Shown here one piece after another: positions 6,748 through 7,565 of a DNA stretch of 7,565 nucleotides. Origin of the DNA: Tardiphaga sp. (lineage in GTDB: Bacteria > Pseudomonadota > Alphaproteobacteria > Rhizobiales > Xanthobacteraceae); NCBI GenBank assembly GCA_028290765.1, contig JAQGJF010000757.1, positions 1 through 7,565 on the forward strand, given 5' to 3'. The notes beneath the pieces were generated by a model. That model was not told the DNA's origin, did no database searches, and worked only from the letters and a program-made list of their open reading frames with translations. The translations under genes were made by a program, and so were the position numbers. The first letter of the stretch is position 1, and every line of letters begins with the position of its first letter.

Positions 6748-6767
6748 TGCGCCTTCCGGCAGGCGCA
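6748..6767. other. Hairpin between the carbonic anhydrase and VOC genes
   Basis: TGCGCCT - TCCGGC - AGGCGCA forms a perfect 7-bp stem with a 6-base loop. It lies about 100 bases past the carbonic anhydrase stop codon and about 85 bases before the VOC start. No T-run follows on the minus strand, so a terminator role is uncertain. The rest of the 6664-6869 gap shows no gene that I can support. Confidence 0.25.
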
Positions 6768-6869
6768 AAACTCTCCACTTGCGTGATGAAGAAGGATGAA
6801 ACGATGGATAACGCCAGTGCCGCCTAGCAGGCCAGCGGTTGCAAGCCTGTCATACCGGCTGGATATCCC

Positions 6870-7565
6870 TCATGTGAGCATGTCAACCCGGCCGTCCTTA
6901 AGCCGATAGATGCCGCCAACCACCCTGAGCTTACGCTGCTCGATCGCCGCGCTGAGTATGGGTGTTGCCGATTTCAGCTTTTCGATATTGTCGATCACGT
7001 TTTTCCGGGTGGCATTGTCAAGCAGGTTGCCAGGCTGCTGCGACACGGCGTTGACGGCCGGTGCGAGCGCCGTCACCAGCGATGGCAGATGTCCCGGCAA
7101 CGTCGTGCCGTCCTTGAGGGACTTGATCGTCGCATCGACGGCGCCGCAAGCCTCGTGACCGAGTACCAGAATCAGGGGCGAGCCTAGGACGGCGACCGAG
7201 TATTCCATGCTGGCGATCGTGTCATTGTTGGCGAAGTTTCCCGCCACCCGGCAGACAAAAAGATCGCCTCGGCCACTGTCGAAAGCATATTCGGGCGCAA
7301 TCCGCGAATCGGCGCAACTGAGAATGCTGGCAAAGGGGTTCTGTCCCCCAACCAATGCCTCGCGCTCGTGCTTGAAGTCATGGCGTCGCGAAACGCCGTC
7401 GATATAACGCTGGTTGCCTTGCAGCAAACGCTCGAGTGAAGCGTCCGGCGACAGGACATTCTGTGGTTTGGGTGGCGTTTTGGCTTCCTTGGCGCTGCCT
7501 GAGCCTGCCAATGCCAGCCCGATGGCCGACGTGGCGGCGAATCGAAGGACGGCGCGCCGCGAGCG
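6870..7565 (-). CDS. Beta-class carbonic anhydrase with Tat signal, 5' end beyond the window
   Basis: Catalyses reversible hydration of CO2 to bicarbonate with a zinc ion. The reading frame is open to the right edge, giving 231 visible residues with no stop and no ATG; the TTG at 7511 is an internal leucine codon, not the start. The visible N-terminus reads RSRRAVLRF followed by a hydrophobic Ala/Leu-rich run to GSGSA, a twin-arginine export signal (S-R-R-x-x-L-R), so the enzyme is probably folded in the cytoplasm and moved to the periplasm. Numbered from the first visible residue, C84, D86 and R88 lie in SCADSR, and H137 and C140 lie in GHEACGA. These are the Cys-His-Cys zinc ligands and the Asp/Arg dyad of the beta class. 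The C-terminal VVGGIYRLKDGRV is also typical. Only a few N-terminal residues are likely to be missing. The family is certain; export is well supported but not proven. Confidence 0.9.
   Translation of the reverse strand, partial: RSRRAVLRFAATSAIGLALAGSGSAKEAKTPPKPQNVLSPDASLERLLQGNQRYIDGVSRRHDFKHEREALVGGQNPFASILSCADSRIAPEYAFDSGRGDLFVCRVAGNFANNDTIASMEYSVAVLGSPLILVLGHEACGAVDATIKSLKDGTTLPGHLPSLVTALAPAVNAVSQQPGNLLDNATRKNVIDNIEKLKSATPILSAAIEQRKLRVVGGIYRLKDGRVDMLT

Noticed and set aside
6786..6827. A tiny open frame with AAGGA before the ATG at 6804, encoding MDNASAA then a stop
   Set aside because: Seven codons with a good ribosome binding site could be a leader or a gene remnant, but nothing downstream on the plus strand would be controlled by it and such strings occur by chance.

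Overview
The window looks like chromosome from a GC-rich alphaproteobacterium, most likely a Bradyrhizobium/Rhodopseudomonas relative (Nitrobacteraceae). This is inferred from the GC-rich codon use, from the style of the secreted TPR proteins (NRG..AY..KGD..DRAIADY..AIRLDP repeats), and from an intergenic palindromic repeat (arms CGTCATTGCGAG / CTCGCAATGACG) of a kind common in such genomes. No rRNA, tRNA, CRISPR array, transposase or phage gene is visible.

Layout, left to right. Positions 1-78 are a short AT-richer leader with a perfect 7-bp inverted repeat and a strong ribosome binding site. It precedes a DapA-family (4-hydroxy-tetrahydrodipicolinate synthase-like) aldolase at 79-957 (+). 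Two tandem paralogs follow (1050-2570 and 2706-4226, both +). Each encodes a 506-residue exported protein made of a signal peptide, a short two-cysteine N-terminal segment and 13 consecutive 34-residue TPR units. A 9-bp GC-rich hairpin lies between them. Next is an M20-family metallopeptidase (4306-5700, +) with every metal-ligand position intact. The 105-bp gap between this gene and the convergent next gene is almost filled by an 84-bp palindromic repeat. The minus strand then carries a two-module VOC/glyoxalase-like protein (5806-6663, GTG start). It ends with a beta-class carbonic anhydrase (6870-7565, -) that runs off the right edge. Its visible N-terminus has a twin-arginine signal, so the enzyme is probably exported.

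The genes do not form an obvious pathway. The forward genes lie in one direction with gaps of 79-135 bases and could be partly co-transcribed, but their families (lysine-type aldolase, TPR scaffold, dipeptidase) do not imply one process. The most distinctive features are the tandem TPR duplication, in which repeat number and order are preserved between copies, and the Tat-type carbonic anhydrase. I found no convincing evidence of a new defence, mobile or biosynthetic system.
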